From: Pseudocercospora fijiensis CIRAD86
Lineage: Eukaryota > Ascomycota > Dothideomycetes > Mycosphaerellales > Mycosphaerellaceae
Length of the DNA: 64,000 bases
NCBI RefSeq assembly: GCF_000340215.1
Contig: NW_006921536.1
Span: forward strand, 4,405,664-4,469,663
Reading direction: 5' to 3'
Both the position numbers and the translations under genes were made by a program. A model generated the notes under the pieces. That model saw nothing but the letters and a program-made list of their open reading frames with translations, ran no database searches and was not told where the DNA came from. Shown here one piece after another: positions 33,550-46,839 of this stretch (position 1 is its first letter; the number at the start of each line of letters is the position of its first letter).

Positions 33550-35530
33550 CGTTAATTACTTTTGCTAGCGTAATTTTCGTAGAAGTAGGCTTAATAGACT
33601 TAATTTATCGAAGGATGAAGGTAGAGCCTTTATTTCCTATCTCTACGTACGCCTTACTACTTATCGTCTATATCTATATCCGCGTCGCTATTACCTCCCT
33701 CGAAATTGAAATAATCTAAAGGAACCTCTATATCCGAACTAGAGCTAGACGAGGACACTACTTCCCTAGCCGCCTTTGTAGCCTCCTTAGCTAGGTACTG
33801 CTAGACCTGCTTATCTACCTCCGCTTTCTACTATACCTTAAGGCGCCGGTCTTCTATCTTATCGACGATCTACTAGTAATAGGCTATACTAAATGCGTTA
33901 GGCTAGATAGATAGAAGAAGAGGAATAGGGGCTATATCCTCCTATAGACGATACTACTAATTAATACTATTATATAGCGTATCGAGGTGCTTTATACGGA
34001 GATTAAGAGCAAAGGCTCGGAGGTGCTTATTATCGCCCTAGACCTACTAAGGATACTAGCCTTGCATTAGACTAACTATATTATTAATTGCAAGAGTGCT
34101 ATAGTTGTATATATTAGCCTAACGAGTAACCTAGTCGATTTCCTAATGCGTCTATTAATGCGTAGATAGCTAACTAGCGGACTAGGCGTCTAGAAAGAGC
34201 GAGAGGAGACAGGCAAACGTTAATACGAGACGAATACCGAGAGGGCTAATAGCTCGGTTTCCGTTGCTATAAAGGTCTAGCTAGGAGTTCTAAGTCTATA
34301 CTATTGCGATACGAGGATCGATTAGGGTAGTAATAAGATGCTTGTTAGACGAGTAGATAAATACGACTAATCGTAGCTTGTCATCTAAGGAGAAATAGAG
34401 GGAGCGTAGTATAGCAAGAAGATTATTAGTGTTTTGCTAGTATTAGTTAATGTCTTCGTTGCTAGTACTAGTCTACTATTAGTAATCGATAATCTTAGGA
34501 TTAATTGCAGATAGCTAGCTAAAGTTATTAACTGCTTTAATAGCGACATCTAGTATATCGATAACCTTACGCTCGCCGACCTTAGATAGGAACAAGAACG
34601 AGTAGGCCTCGTTAGGAGTAATAAGATCCCTACCTCGGATAAAAGAGTCTTTATATAAATAAAGGAGATCCGTTATAAGCTTCTCGTCGTACTAAGAGTA
34701 TAGTATCTTATTAGACATTAACTTAGGGGCAAGGTCTCGTAGGACGTAAGCTACCTTATCGAATAAGGTAAGGTCTCTCGGAGGAATACGAGTGTTAGCC
34801 TTTATATAGATGCGTGCGTTGCCTAGATTGACCTGTATACGACGGCCTACACTAGTAGCGACATTCTAGTAATTAAAGGCCAAGTCGATAAGTTAGACTA
34901 TCTAAGGATACGGGGCCCTACTATTAGGCAAATACTATTGCTTCCTAGTATTCTAAAGAATGCGAGACTCCGTAGTAGCGACCTCTAGTTTCGTAAGGAA
35001 TATACGACGGAATACCTACTAGAAGACTCTCTCGCCCTCGAAGTCTTATATAAAGCGTCTCTAGTATACCTTCTAAAGTAGACGTATAGCATCGATTAAC
35101 TCTTACTCGTAGTACTAGAAGATAGGTAGTAATACTAATTCGACCTTTACCTGCTTCCGGAAGTTGCGCTCTAGGTCTATATCGGCTAGCTATATAAAAG
35201 TAGGCGGTACGGTAGGAGATAGGATAAGAGTAGGTTGTTAAACTGCCTAGCGTAGTAAGTTAGCGGATATAGGGCCTTTACTAGCTATCGAGGACGTCGA
35301 TATCGTAGAAGATATCGAGATTGCGCGTTAGCGGCCGGAGACAGTAGATAGTCTATTACGGTACTATTAACGTAGTACTCGCTAAGCCCGACGCTTATTT
35401 TGTTAGACCTCCTCTACGAAAAGTAGACGATCGAGGTCTACGTCGACTTCGCGCGGTAGTAGACGACGCCGAGATAGTTTAGGGACAGGCTTATAAACCT
35501 AACCCGACGTAAGAGGGAAACCTTAACTCG
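33550..35530 (-). pseudogene. Helitron-borne ORF of unknown function, downstream of helicase
   Basis: The minus strand reads long stop-poor pieces such as RGRDLITPNEAYSFLFLSKV near 34560-34620, GERKVIDILDVAIKAVNNFS, IPPRDLTLFDKVAYVLRDLA and RIQVNLGNARIYIKANTR. It lies after the helicase in the element's reading direction. It could be a separate gene or a C-terminal extension. I do not recognise the family. Confidence 0.45.
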
Positions 35531-35709
35531 TAATTTCAAATTTAGCTATATTATAAGGCTCTAGCTCTAGGTCCGAATCTAGATCGAGCTTATACTAATA
35601 TTTATATATATCGTCGATATCTATATTATTACTTTTACCCGGTAATAGCAAGTTAGAGGGAGTCGTATAATTAAAATCGTCGTTACTATAGTTAGATAGT
35701 AGTAGCTAC

Positions 35710-35721
35710 TATATAAGAGCT
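35710..35721. repeat. Target-site duplication of LINE2, left copy
   Basis: TATATAAGAGCT, repeated at 40609-40620. Confidence 0.9.
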
Positions 35722-38700
35722 GTTATCCTATTTATTACTCGTAAGACGAAATAGTAGCGAACAACTAGAGACGAAGGGAAGACAGTTAAGAAGGAAGGGA
35801 GGACGAATAGAAAGCACTATATACTAGGGCAGAGGAGGTGCTAAAGGCGGAAGATAGAAGAACCCCTAAGAGGGCATATAGGATAATAATCTTAGAACTC
35901 CTTAGAGGACTGAAAGCAATCCACAACTAGGCAAGCTACGTAATTATAAAGGTAGCTAATACAGTCGTAGCAAAGATTACGAAGAAACAATAGGAGACAA
36001 GCCTAAACTACCGTACCTAGGTAGTAGTAGCTAGTTAGGAGGCGCTAAAACCCCCGAGGACAGTAGTTAGAGTCTATATTACGGACCTATAGGAGCAAAA
36101 GGAAATCTAAGGACTTATAGGGAAGGAGATTGTAGAAAGAATTGTAGTTAAAGAGGTAATTAGGGCTAGGAACGAAGGTAAAGGGGTAATTAAGCTGTTT
36201 ATAGTACAAGAGCAGGACAAAAAGAAGCTAGAAACACAAAAAGAATAGACAACTAAGATAGGAAAAACAGTAAAGGTCTCCTAATAGCAATTTATAATTA
36301 TAGCTTATAGTATAATAAGAAGCTTTAAGGAAGAATAGGATATTAGGAGCCTATAGAGACAAAACTAAGCTATATACCTAGGCCTAAAGATTATAAAAGT
36401 AGCATAGATTAAAAGGAAAATCGAAGAGACTAAGAAGCAGTCTTCCCTAATTATCTAGGTAGGGAGTATAGAGCAAGCTAATATAGTACTAGACTAGGGG
36501 CTATTCTAGAACTTTAAAAGATTAGAAATAGGGATATATAGAAGCAACTATAGGATAATATAGTGCTTCAAATGTCAACACTATAGACACTTAGTAGCTA
36601 AGTATATAAAGACAACTAACACCTGCTCCTATTATATAGGGGATTACTAGGTTAAAGAATATAAAGCATATAAGGGAGAAGCAAGATATACATACTACAC
36701 TAAAAGATACCCCTCTTAGGCGAAGGAATGCCTAGTAAGAATATAGGCAGCTAGGAAGGCAAAGGAAGCTAGAATTAATATACTAAAAAGATATATAACA
36801 AGCTAGGGCAGCTAGGTATAGAAGCAACCTAGCTAAGTGCTACAAAAGAGGTCTAGACAAGATAATAGGTTCACATTCAGGGCCTTACTAGCATAAGAGA
36901 GTTACTAGCAACTAGGGAGAATAAGATACCTTAATATTATAGGAAAGGAAGCAGGGTAGACAAAACTTAGTTAAATGTTAGTCCAAAGTAAGGGAAGACT
37001 AAAGGAAAGCTTATAGGGAAATAATATAGATAAAACCTAATAAACATTGCAACATTACTAAACATTATATAGTACAATGTTAACAAGAGTAAAGATAAGG
37101 TATAGAGGAGCTTCCTTCAAGCACTAAACCTAAAAGAACACTATATTATTGCAATCTAAGAGCCCTAGCTCAACCTATATATAAAGAGACTAGCAATAGT
37201 TAAAGACCTAAGATACTACCTAATTATCTATAACTAGGGAGCCCTAAGGATATACATCTACATTAGTAAGGAGATAGATATAGAAACCTAGCAGGCTATA
37301 CTATAGGAGGATAGGGACCTAACATTAGTTCAAGTAGAGACATCCTAAGGCATACTCTAAGTCTACTATATATATAACCTACTACTAGACTTAAGAAGCA
37401 GTACCTAACTAAAAACCCTAGAAAGACTACTAAGAGTTATCTAGGGGAACACCTACTAAATCCTACTTAGGGATTTCAACCTCTACTACCCCCTCTAGGG
37501 CTTAGACTTTACCCTAGCTTACTACTTCCTAGTAGGAAGACTAATTGATATATTAGAGAGGGAAGGAATAGAAATTGTTACCCTAAAGGGACTAATTACT
37601 TAGGAGGCAAGAGGAAGCAGTAGCACACTAGACCTATGCTTTATATTATATTAGATTAGGAATAGGATTACAAGATACAAGGTTAATTAGGAACTAGAAG
37701 AATTATTAGACCACTTCCCGGTTTAGATTAAGCTGAATGTTTAGGCTAATTAGGAAAGGGAACTAGAGGAGAAGCTCAACTAGAAAGGTACTAAATAGGA
37801 TAGGATTAGGGAGGAACTAGAAAGGGACCTAAAACTAGAGGAACTCTTAATAAAGCACCTACTAAGGCTAGAGGACATTAATAAGGCAGTAGAAGAACTA
37901 ATAGGAATCCTAAAATAGGTAGCTAGAAAGTATACCCTAGCAAAGAAACATTTACTATACTAGCAACTATACTAGACTAGTAAGTATATAAAGAAGGTTA
38001 AAGTAGCAAGGAAGGCTAGGAGGTAGTAGACATAAACCTACACCTAGGAAGCATAGGACAACTATAACAAAGCCTGCTAGGAAAAGAAGATCTAGATTAA
38101 GAAAGACAAAATACAAGAATAGAGATTTATAATAGGAATGATTATAAAGAAACTAGAGGAGATATAGAGGATAGCTAAATAGGCAAGGAGACCTAAACAG
38201 GATAAGGATATACTACTACAATTCCCGGACATTATAGACCAATAAGGACAAATGTAGACTATAATAGAAGGGAAAGTAAGAGCCCTAGGCCAATACTTCT
38301 TCTATAGAAGAGTATAAGCAGACCTATTAGACATAAAGGAGGAAGAACAAGAGACTCTACTACTAGGCACACTAAGAGATACCTAGGTTAAACCCGAAAC
38401 TATTAAAAGGATCCTGAAGAAAATTCTAGGCAATAAGGCACTAGGAGAAGACAAGATCTATAACAAACTTCTAAAAGTATATAGGAAGGGGCTAGCCCTA
38501 GCACTAGCTAATATCTTTTTATAAAGCCTAGCACTAGGATACTACCTAAGACTATTTAGGAAGTCCCTAATAGTTGTACTAAGGAAGCCCTAGAAGGAAG
38601 ACTATATATAGCTTAAAGCCTATAGACTAATAGCCCTACTTAATATAATAGGCAAGGTGCTAGAAAAAATTGTCGCTAAAAGGCTAACAACCTTTACCGA

Positions 38701-40608
38701 GGAAAGGAATATCCTTCCTAAAGGCTAGATAGGAGGAAGAAAGAAGAGGTTAACACTAATAGCTATAGAACTAATTACAGAACAGATTAAGCATATCTAG
38801 TACTATAGTTAAAACTAGGTAGCAACCCTCCTCTCCCTTAATATCTCGGGAGCCTTTAACAATATCTCCTATAAAAGGCTCCTATATATACTCAAACAGA
38901 AAGCTATACCAAACTAGATAGTCCAATTTATCTAGTCCTTCCTATAGGAAAGATTAACATAGCTTATTCTAGGCAAATTCAAATTAGACCTAATACTAAC
39001 TAAAAAGGGAATCCCCTAAGGATTAATACTCTCCCTAATCCTCTTCCTTATCTTTATAGTAGACCTACTCCTACTCGTAGAATTAAAAAACACATCAGCA
39101 TTAGGGTTTATAGATAACACAAACATCCTAGCCTAGTCTAAGACAACAGAAACTAACTGCAAGATCCTAGAAGAGAAGCACTAGGAGTATAAAAAATAGG
39201 TAAGGAAGCATAGAGCAAAATTCGCCCTAGAAAAGTACTAGCTTATCTACTTTAGTAAGGCTAAATCAACCTATAATATAAAGCAATTAATCACTATCTA
39301 AGGCTTTGAAACCTAACTATTAGCAGAGCTTAGGGTACTAGGGATCTAGCTAGATCCAAAACTGAATTAGGGACTATAAGTAAAGAAGGCAAAGTAGAGG
39401 GTAGATGCTAATATACAATCTATTAATAGGCTTATAGCCTCTATATAGGGGGCTATATTCGAGAAAGCTAAAGTTATATACAAAGCAATTATCAAACTAG
39501 CAATACTATATAGAGCACAGATATAGACAGCCTAAGAGAAAACACTAAAGAGGATTAAGCAACTAGTTAGTAGGTCCTAAACCTAAAGCCTAAAGAAAAT
39601 CCTAGGAGTATACAAAACTATACTAATAAGGGTAGTAGAAATAGAATCAGGGATCCTACTAGTCAAACAATACTTTAAGGGACTAAGACACTAATATATA
39701 GCAAAGACAATAGAATACCTAGCCTAATAGACTATCTAAAAGGCACTAGACAAGATAAAAGCCTAGTACGTTAGGACTCGGAGGCGAGACAGACTATAAA
39801 TAACTCCCTAGAAAGTCAAAGACCTAGAGCAATATAGAGTCTTAATAGGAGAAATGCTAGAGAAAGAGCTTTAGGGACTAAATACGAGGCTAAAGGAAGA
39901 TAGGCTAAAGAGAGAGAAACAAAGCCTAGTAGAATCAATTGCTAGATACCTATAGGAGTAGGAATAGAATAAAACATAAGTTAGACTAGGAACCCTAAAG
40001 GCACTAATCAAATTTGGTCAATACAACTACTAGCTCTATAAGGACCTAAATAGGGCCGAGGCAAGCCTAGCTATCTAAATTAGATCTAAACACATTAGGC
40101 TTAGATCTTACCTATTTAGAAGAAACGTCCTAGGAATTGAAAGCAGGGCTTACTAGTATAGCTACTAATCTCAGAACCCTAAGTATATACTGCTAGTCTG
40201 CCCTTAATAGTTAGAAGGTAGAAGTAATTAGAGACTAAAAGTAATAGAAAGGGAATACGACAAGCTAATCTAGAGCAAAGAAGACCTAAAGAGGATTATA
40301 AAGTAGATTATTAAATAGGGATTTGTATAACAATTCGTACTAGCAAGGGAAACTAAGGAGTAGATAAGAAGGAGGGAAGAAGAGGGGGAAAGAAGGGCAG
40401 GGCAGCAGGCAAGGTAGTTAGAGGGTAACAACTATAACACTAGTATACCCTAGAGGAAGGAAAACAATAAAACGAGGAAGATCAACACTTATAAATAGGA
40501 CAGGAGGGAGGTTTTTACTAACTAAGTTAGTTTCCTACCTAAAACAATATATAGAAACAGACCTGCATAGGCCGAAAGGCACTACAACAGGCAAATGAAA
40601 TATCTATC
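35722..40608 (+). mobile_element. Tad1-like LINE, copy 2, RIP-mutated
   Basis: Second copy of the same LINE, inserted within Helitron B and flanked by its own 12-bp target duplication. It aligns with copy 1 at an offset of about 9560 bp. The differences I checked are nearly all C/T or A/G changes at CA/TG sites. The tail is (TATC)2. Its target is TATATA-rich like that of copy 1. Confidence 0.9.
35790..40460 (+). pseudogene. LINE2 ORF1/ORF2, decayed
   Basis: Same domains as copy 1: zinc knuckles near 36563-36740, endonuclease near 37060-37750, reverse transcriptase near 38410-39190 with FIDNTNIL near 39106-39130, and the C-terminal cysteine region near 40110-40210. Some codons mutated in copy 1 are spared here and the reverse, so RIP acted on the copies separately. 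Confidence 0.75.
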
Positions 40609-40620
40609 TATATAAGAGCT
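40609..40620. repeat. Target-site duplication of LINE2, right copy
   Basis: TATATAAGAGCT, identical to 35710-35721. Helitron helicase sequence resumes here. Confidence 0.9.
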
Positions 40621-40624
40621 ATAC

Positions 40625-41616
40625 GGATGTTGTTAGACAAGGCGGCTATAGTACTACTAATACTACTAAAAGCTCGTAAAGATAGGATAGGCGTTACTAG
40701 TAGGTTAGGCAGATACTGTAATCGTTAACGCTGCTTATCCTTAAGTCGTATACGCTATACGCTACCTACAAGGTTGCGGATACGTTGTAGGTTAAATAGC
40801 TCTTTAACTATTAGGCTAGCGAATGTCTTAATACGGGAAAATGTAACGTATATTAAGCCGGCAGAGAAGTCTTTAGGACTAAGCTTTATAATAGCCTTCT
40901 CGAGAGTAATACCCTAAGCCTTATAGACAGTCAATATATAGGAGATAGTTAAAGGGAACTGCTCTCTCTAGTTATCGTCCTATCTATCGATATTACGGCG
41001 TATTCGGAAGATAGGAACAATCTTTCGAGGACCGACGGCAAAGAGCGCTAGTGCGTCTTCTTTAAGTCCCTCGAAGGCAATTAAGAGACAAAGCGGTAGC
41101 TCCTTTCTAAGATTCTTCTCTCGAGCGGACTCCGGCTAGATAGTATCGTATAGTATACCCTGTCTACTATTAACTATACTAAATTCGGTCTAGAGGTTAG
41201 TAAGTAGTATAACCTTATAACCGATAGAGACCTTAAGGGTACTTTTAAGGTTGAAAACGCTCTTAGACGGAACGGTAGCGGTATCTACTCGATTATAAGA
41301 AGCGGCGATAGGTAGGATAGCATTACCGATATCTCGAAGCTTCTAGTAATTAAGATTATTTACGTCGGCGTTAGTAAAGTAGATACGAGTCGTATCTTTA
41401 AAGCTACGGAGTTTAGCTAGGTCCGTAATATTAGCACGCCGCATTAGTGTTTGCTAGTATAGCATTTAAGCCGTGCCGGTACGAAGCGTAGAGAGGGCTT
41501 CTCGGAATGCGACCTAGTCTAGATTATTACCTTCTTAGCGCATATTAGCCTAGAGCGCGATCGACTTAGTAAACGAATAGTATATAGCTTGCCTAGAAAT
41601 CTTATAAGCGCTCTTA
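40625..41616 (-). pseudogene. Helitron B helicase, C-terminal half, decayed
   Basis: The minus strand reads the PIF1-like helicase of Helitrons: FKDTTRIYFTNADVNNLNY near 41345-41405, IGYKVILLTNL, NSRQGILYDTI, FPLTISYILTVYKA followed by GITLEKAIIKLSPKDFSAGL near 40845-40940, and FSRIKTFASLIV. The helical core continues across the Gy1 insertion at 48345-48870. Confidence 0.8.
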
Positions 41617-41621
41617 GGTAT
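41617..41621. repeat. Target-site duplication of Gy1, left copy
   Basis: GGTAT beside the left LTR; GATAT follows the right LTR at 48339-48343. One mismatch. Confidence 0.6.
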
Positions 41622-41808
41622 TGTAAAGGGCTACGCCCTAGGTAGAAAGCGCTAGCCTTAGGCATTCGGCCTACGCGACTCTAACCTACTACTTAGCGCT
41701 TAGCGCACCGCACAAAACTATTCGGATTCACGTAGATAGACTTAGCTCTTTATCGAACCTATTAAGTCTTATATCTAGCATCTACGTACGCGTTGCTTAC
41801 CCGTAATA
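41622..41808 (+). repeat. Gy1 5' LTR
   Basis: Begins TGTAAAGGGC and ends CCGTAATA, the last CA having become TA. 187 bp, matching 48152-48338. Confidence 0.95.
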
Positions 41809-41849
41809 TTAGGTTCGATCTTTAATATAGGAAACGCTAAGGTTTATTA

Positions 41850-44800
41850 GGAACCCGAGCAAGATAGCTAGGGGAACGCTGCCCCTACTATACTAGAGAT
41901 AACTAGGGACGAGATTTATCGTACCTTCGAGAGTCTCTATACTAGATAGTAGACGATAGAAGCCTAGCTGCAAGCTACTCGTTCCGCGCTCTAATACGCG
42001 GAAGCGTCTCGCTAGCCCGGGCCTCCCGAAGCTAGTTTAGTATAAGACTAGTCTACGAACGAGATCCTAAAGGGACTACTAGAAACTCTCTCGGCTTCCG
42101 GCTAAAACGTAACGGCATCCCGCGAGTAGAAACTACTATCGTAGGATAGGAAAGCCGAGTCGTTCCGGGACTACCTACTACGACTAAGAAGTTCGTACCG
42201 AGTTCGTTCCGGGCTAAAACCGAAGCTCTCCGAAGATTACTACTAGGATACCGTATACGATACCCTGCCGGTAAAGGAACGCGCTAGGATGCGCTACTTC
42301 TAGGAAAGAGGAAGCCTTACGAAAGGAAAGGACCCCGAAGCTTTCTTCTAGTAACTCGAGGACGTCTTCGCGGATAGCAACGAAGCTATAAAGGCGCTAG
42401 AGCAACTCTAAGCCCTAAGGCACTCCTAGGGACAACCTTAGTACGACTACTAGCTAGAATTCGACGGCCTCCTACTAAGCGTAGGCGGAGACCGTTAGAT
42501 AGACGATACGAAAATCGGTTATTTAAAGAATACCTTCTCGAACGCGGCTAAGACTTATACTACCGCCGTACTAAAGATTAAGGATTACTACCTCTATACG
42601 GAGGAGGTCGAGCGGATTATAACGAACCTCGAGTCGATAGATTAGTTTAAATAGGCTGCGAAACGCTAGTAAGAAAGGAAGAAAGAAGTAGCGAGTCCTA
42701 CGGTCGTTATTCCCCCCTATACGGCCCCTACGGCGAACCTAAAGGTCGACTCTAATAGAGACGTAGTTATAAATCCCGCTTAAACTAACGCTTCCTATAG
42801 AAAGAACCGCGGAGCCTAACAATCGACAGCGGGGAAACCTAGAGCTAAATAGGTCGACTCTATAGAAAGAGAGAAGCGTAAGGAGAAAAGACTCTACTTC
42901 CGCTACGGAGTAAGCGGACACCGTATTCGAGATTGCCCGTACGCCCCGCCGGCTTAGCCTACTAAGATTAGTGTCGCCTCCGTATAACCTATTCTAGAGG
43001 ATATAGAAGAATAGTCGGACTTAAGCAGTTCCGACTCGGGAAAAGAGTAACTCCTACTCGTAGTTAGGAGTCGGGAGTAGATAGAGTACGGGCAAAGAAA
43101 TAGGAAGAAGTTCAAAAGGATATAAACGGGAATCTTATATATACCGATATAGTCCTCGAAAATAACGTCGGAACTTCTACTCTTATCGACGAAGGATACT
43201 AGTATTACGCTACAATTAATATAGGCCTAGCTAAAGGCCTCGGACTTAGCTATATTAGCCGTAAGTCCCGAGAAGTAAAAGGAGCGTCGGCGGCAATATA
43301 AGACGCGAAAATTGTAGGAGTCGTCGCCTTCTAGATAGAAATTAATAGATTCTAATAAACGGTATACGCTTACGTCGTACCGGGATTAGCTTTTCCCCTT
43401 ATCCTAAGGAACCTATAGAAGGCATATAATAAGGTCCGGACTGCGCCTAAAAAACGACGGTACTACTACGGGAGGGCTCGGTATTAGATTAAAGAAAGGC
43501 GCTATTACCGCGAGGTCGATACGAACGGGAATATCGCTATAATTAACGCCGTAAGAAGCCTACTTACCGCGACAATTGCCGAGGACATTAAAAAGGCCCT
43601 AAAGACGAAGGAATATCCGACGATCGAGGAGCTAAAGAAGAAGCTATCCCCGGAGGTTCGCGATATAGCCGCGCTATTTTGTTAAAGGGAAGCCGATAAG
43701 TTAGCGCCCTATCGCCCTAGCATCGACTATACGATAGAACTCTAGGAGAAACTAGACGGATCCTAGCCTTTACTCCCTTAGGGTCCGCTCTATAGTATAT
43801 CGAAACAAGAACTCTTAGTCTTACGGAAGTCGCTAGACGAGCTCCTAAAGAAGGGGTTTATAAAACCGGCGAACTCCGAAGCGGCGGCGCCCGTACTATT
43901 CGTTAAGAAGCCCGGGGGAGGACTACGGTTCTACTACGACTATAGGGCGCTTAACGCTCTAACGAAGTAAGATAGATACCCCCTCCTACTAATCCCGGAC
44001 ACTATAAGGAACCTAACGGAGGCCCGGTAGTTAACTAAGGTTAACGTAGTCTCGGCCTTTTATAAGATTAGAATAGTAAAAGGACACGAGTATAAGACGG
44101 CCTTCCGGACGAGGCTAGGCTTATTTGAATAGCTAGTGTACCCGTTTAGTTTGTCTAGAGCCCCGGCTATATTTTAACGGCACACTAACACTCTCCTATA
44201 GGAGTATCTAGACGACTTCGCGTCGGTATATATAGACGACGTAGTTATCTACTCGAGCGGGTCGAGGGAAGACTATTTCCGTAAGGTAAGAGCGGTACTT
44301 AAGAAGCTTTAGGATAGAGGCCTTTACCTCGATATTAAAAAGAGCGAATTCGCCTAGAAAAAGATTAAGTACCTAGGATTTATCGTCTACGCCGACGAAG
44401 GAGGAGTGTTAGCCGACCCCGAAAAGGTAGAAGCCGTACGAAAATAGGTAGTACCTAAGACCTAAAAGGAAGTTCGTCGTTTCTTAGGATTTACGAACTA
44501 CTACCGTATATTCGTACCGAACTATTCTAAGATCTCCGCGCTATTAACTGCGCTTACTAGTAAGGGAACCCTGTTCGCCTAGGGAGAAGAATAGGACAAA
44601 GCGTTCGAGACGCTAAAGGATAAATTCTGCCGCGCCCCGGTACTTACCTAGTAGAACCCGTCCCTCCTTACCTTCCTTAAGACGGATTATAGCGGGTTCG
44701 CGATTAGGGGCGCCCTTATCTAAGAAAAGGCGGGAATCCGCCGACCGGTAGGCTTCTTTTCGAAGAAACTAAACAAGGCAGAGATTAATTACGACATCTA

Positions 44801-46838
44801 CGATAAGGAAATACTCGCAGTCGTATCTAGTATTAAGTTTTAGGACTCCGAGCTGAAATTATATAGCCCCTTTACGATTTAGACGGACTATAAGAACCTA
44901 GAATACTTTATAGTAAAGCGCTAACTATCCGAAAGACAGATCCGATAGTAGGAAGAACTAGCGAAGCACTAGTTTACCCTAGTCTACCGGCCGGGAATCG
45001 AAGCTATCCTACTAGATACCCTATCGAGGAGGGAATAAGATACGTTAGGCTAAGACGATAAGCTTTCGAGGTTCCGGAGATTCTTAGAGCTAGACCTTTC
45101 TCTAAACTAGCCGGAAAACGTCTAGATTTCTAGTACTACTATCCGTAGCTTCCCGCGTATAACGAAGGCGAGCCCGTTATCCCTACTCGCGAACGAAACG
45201 GAGCCCGCGTAGCCTTCGCCGGAAAGCGCTAAACTATTCTAGGACCTAGAGATAAACGATATATAGAAGAGCATTGTCGAGAAAGATACGGTATACTAGA
45301 CGGTAGTACGAAAAATCCGTAAGGGAGGCAGAATATTACAACCGGAAATCAAAGTAAAAATTCAGATCGGGGATTATATAATAGACCCTAAGGGGTTCCT
45401 TCGCTACCGCGGCAAGCTCTAGGTTCTAGGAGCCCTAGCGACGACGGAAACCGAATATAAAGATATAGGGGCCGAGGAACTATAGCAGGATATACTACGT
45501 ACGAAGATTATCTAGTCGATCTACGACTCGCCGCTCTACGGCTATCCCGGCCGGGATTCTACTACTTCTATACTAGGTCGCGACTTTTACTAGCCGCTAT
45601 AGTCGAAGCAGGTACGGCAATTCCTACGGAACTGCAACTATTGTAGACGCAATAAGGTATAGAGGGAATACAAACACGGCCTCCTAAAACCCCTACCGGT
45701 ACCCGACCGTTTCTTCTAGGAAATCTCGATAGACTTTATAACTAACCTACCGGAGTTAGATAGGAACCGGTATCTATAGGTAATTAAAGACCGCCTAAGT
45801 AAATAGATCGCCCTTATCGGTACTCCCTCTATAAAAGTAGAGGAATACGCGGTTTTGTTCCTAAAATACTAGGTTAGGCATTACGGACTTCCTCGTACTA
45901 TTACTAGCGATAGAGGTACGAATTAGACGAGCACTTTCTAAAGAGAGATATATCGACTACTCGGCGTAAAGTAGAGGTTAAGCTCCGCCTACTATCTACA
46001 AACCGACGGAGGTCCGGAGCGCGTAAACTAAGACGTATAGGCTTACCTACGGAACTATATTAACTAGATACAGTCCGATTAGAACTAATAGCTTCTTACG
46101 GTAGAACTAGCGTTTAACGGGAGACACTAAGCGGGGTTAGGAATAAGCTCTTTCTTCGCGACTTACGGTTACGAATCTACCTCCCCCGTTGCGTTAGAGG
46201 AGGACCTAGCTATCGATAGACGGCTAACTGCGGCGAAACGGGCGGAGGAGTTCGTAAATAAGATTAAGTAGATCTTAGATCTATACTAAGTACAGATAGC
46301 GGAAGCCGTATAGAAACAAGAGGACAGCGCGAACAAGACTAGAACTCTAGCGCCGGTATATCGTATCGGCGACAAGGTCTAGCTCGACCTAAGGAATTAC
46401 TAGACCGGTAGACTAAAGAAGAGCCTCGACTCGAAGTACGCTAAGTATACGGTAGAAGAGGTGTTGTCGCCTATCTTAGTATAACTCTCGGGGATACCTA
46501 GCAACATTTATCCGGTATTCTATACCGACCTTCTAAGACTTACGAGCCGGGACCCCCTCCTAGGGTAGGTAACCGACGACGAATAGCCGGACCCTATCTT
46601 AATCGAGACGTATAAAGAGTAGCAGGTCGAAGAAATCCTATACGCCCGAAAAAAGAAGCGGGGCCGAGGGCGAGAAGCACTCGTAAAATAGAGCGGGTAC
46701 TATAAACCTACGTAGGAACCCCTAGACTATATCGCGGATACCTCCGCGCTAGACGACTTCGAGGCGAAATATAGACAAATCGAGGAGAACGACGGGCCTC
46801 TAGGAGATTAGGAGAAGAGAGGAAAACGGAAGAAATAA
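41850..46838 (+). pseudogene. Gy1 gag-pol, decayed
   Basis: Gag ends with the zinc knuckle LYFRYGVSGHRIRDCPY near 42891-42942; the first two Cys are Tyr here. Protease: STLIDEGY near 43173. Reverse transcriptase: [14 protein letters not shown] near 43926-43970, [14 protein letters not shown] near 44090-44130 and intact YIDDVVIY near 44228-44252. RNase H: KTDYSGFAIRGALI near 44680-44720. Integrase: zinc-binding NCNYCRRNK near 45630-45655, IDFITNLPELD near 45731, SDRGTN near 45907 and SAYYLQTDGGPERVN near 45983-46028. A chromodomain follows at about 46590-46760 (VEEILYARKKKRGRGREALV, SGYYKPT, EPLDYIADTSALDD). A TAA near 46836 ends the frame. Chromodomains of this class bind modified H3 and direct integration to heterochromatin (known for the family). 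Confidence 0.85.
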
Positions 46839-46839
46839 C

